Source of the DNA: Casuarius casuarius
Taxonomy: Eukaryota; Chordata; Aves; Casuariiformes; Casuariidae
Direction of reading: 5' to 3'
Assembly: GCA_003342895.1 (NCBI GenBank)
Contig: PTFA01000020.1
Coordinates: 5,659,644 to 5,723,643, forward strand
DNA length: 64,000 nucleotides
In this document: piece after piece, positions 63,521 through 64,000 of the stretch
Layout: each line of letters starts with the position of its first letter
Position numbering within the stretch: the first letter of the stretch is position 1
Position numbers and translations under genes: made by a program
Notes under the pieces: model-generated
The model's input: only the letters and a program-made list of their open reading frames with translations
Database searches by the model: none
What the model was told of the DNA's origin: nothing

Positions 63521-64000
63521 AAAAGCAGAAAACAAGTTGAGAAAATGTAACCTTGTTCATATGGTATCAAATACATGGATTGTAGTCTGAAAAGTAACTT
63601 AGCTTTAGAACTGTTTTTATATTAATACTTAAACTATGTTATTTGCTTTGCTGTATGTTCAGACCTTCTTACTGCTCAAGAAAGTTAGAACAGCCTTTTT
63701 ATTATTTTTTTTTTTATTCTTTTTAATTGCTTCCCAACTTTGTTTTGACAGTTCATAGTACCTTGGCTTTGACCTATGCTTTCATTGCCTTTTCAGTTCT
63801 AGGTCTCAATCAGATGTTCAGCTGTGGAAATTTGGAATGTTATGAAACTAGCATGAAGAACAATCTCATTTCATTTGCTTGGGTGAGGTCTTTTTGAAAG
63901 CTCACTTTGCCTTGAGATTCTGTAATTTTCAGAGTAAGACGGTTTTTTATTTCCTCTTGGGCTTCTCTGCCGGATAGTTCTGGTTTTTAAAATGTTTTTA
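63521..64000. other. Downstream flank, no gene seen
   Basis: AT-rich sequence with T-runs near 63700-63715. No exon, repeat family or RNA gene recognised. In other vertebrates GAB1 lies further downstream on the same strand, but none of its coding sequence is visible here. Confidence 0.6.

Overview
This is a piece of a vertebrate nuclear chromosome, almost certainly from a bird. It has an AT-rich background, very few transposable elements, minus-strand CR1 LINE tails (the typical avian/reptile retrotransposon), a GC-rich CpG-island promoter, and a split gene whose protein is a close relative of human USP38 (recalled from memory, no search run). I cannot fix the species from the sequence. Two single unresolved bases (26533 and 52861) show it is a reference-type assembly.

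Layout. Positions 1 to about 39300 are a long stretch where I find no protein-coding exon. The many small open frames there look like chance. It holds microsatellites, a CR1 fragment near 20.3-20.6 kb, a well-matched 81-bp inverted repeat pair bracketing about 1.85 kb (19766-21616), an isolated G-rich patch at 24.5-24.9 kb and a 43-bp tandem duplication at 38.2 kb. From about 39340 CpG density rises into a CpG island (core about 39590-40960) with an inverted CCAAT box, a perfect NRF1-type palindrome and ETS-type sites.

The one gene is USP38 (ubiquitin-specific peptidase 38), plus strand, complete. It has ten coding exons from 40224 to 61990, all with GT-AG introns, giving 3120 nt of CDS and a 1039-residue protein (human about 1042). 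The first five exons encode the helical N-terminal region. Exons 6-9 encode the USP catalytic domain: Cys box with C455, His box with H857, N915/D916 near its end, and two CxxC pairs likely to bind zinc. Exon 10 encodes a conserved glycine-rich C-terminal tail. Several AATAAA signals follow the stop, and the last 500 bases look intergenic.

In other vertebrates INPP4B lies upstream and GAB1 downstream of USP38. I see no coding exon of either here. No novel multi-gene system is visible. The observations most worth a second look are the inverted repeat pair, the three upstream ORFs before the USP38 start, and a possible intronic polyadenylation site in intron 9 that would swap the C-terminal tail.
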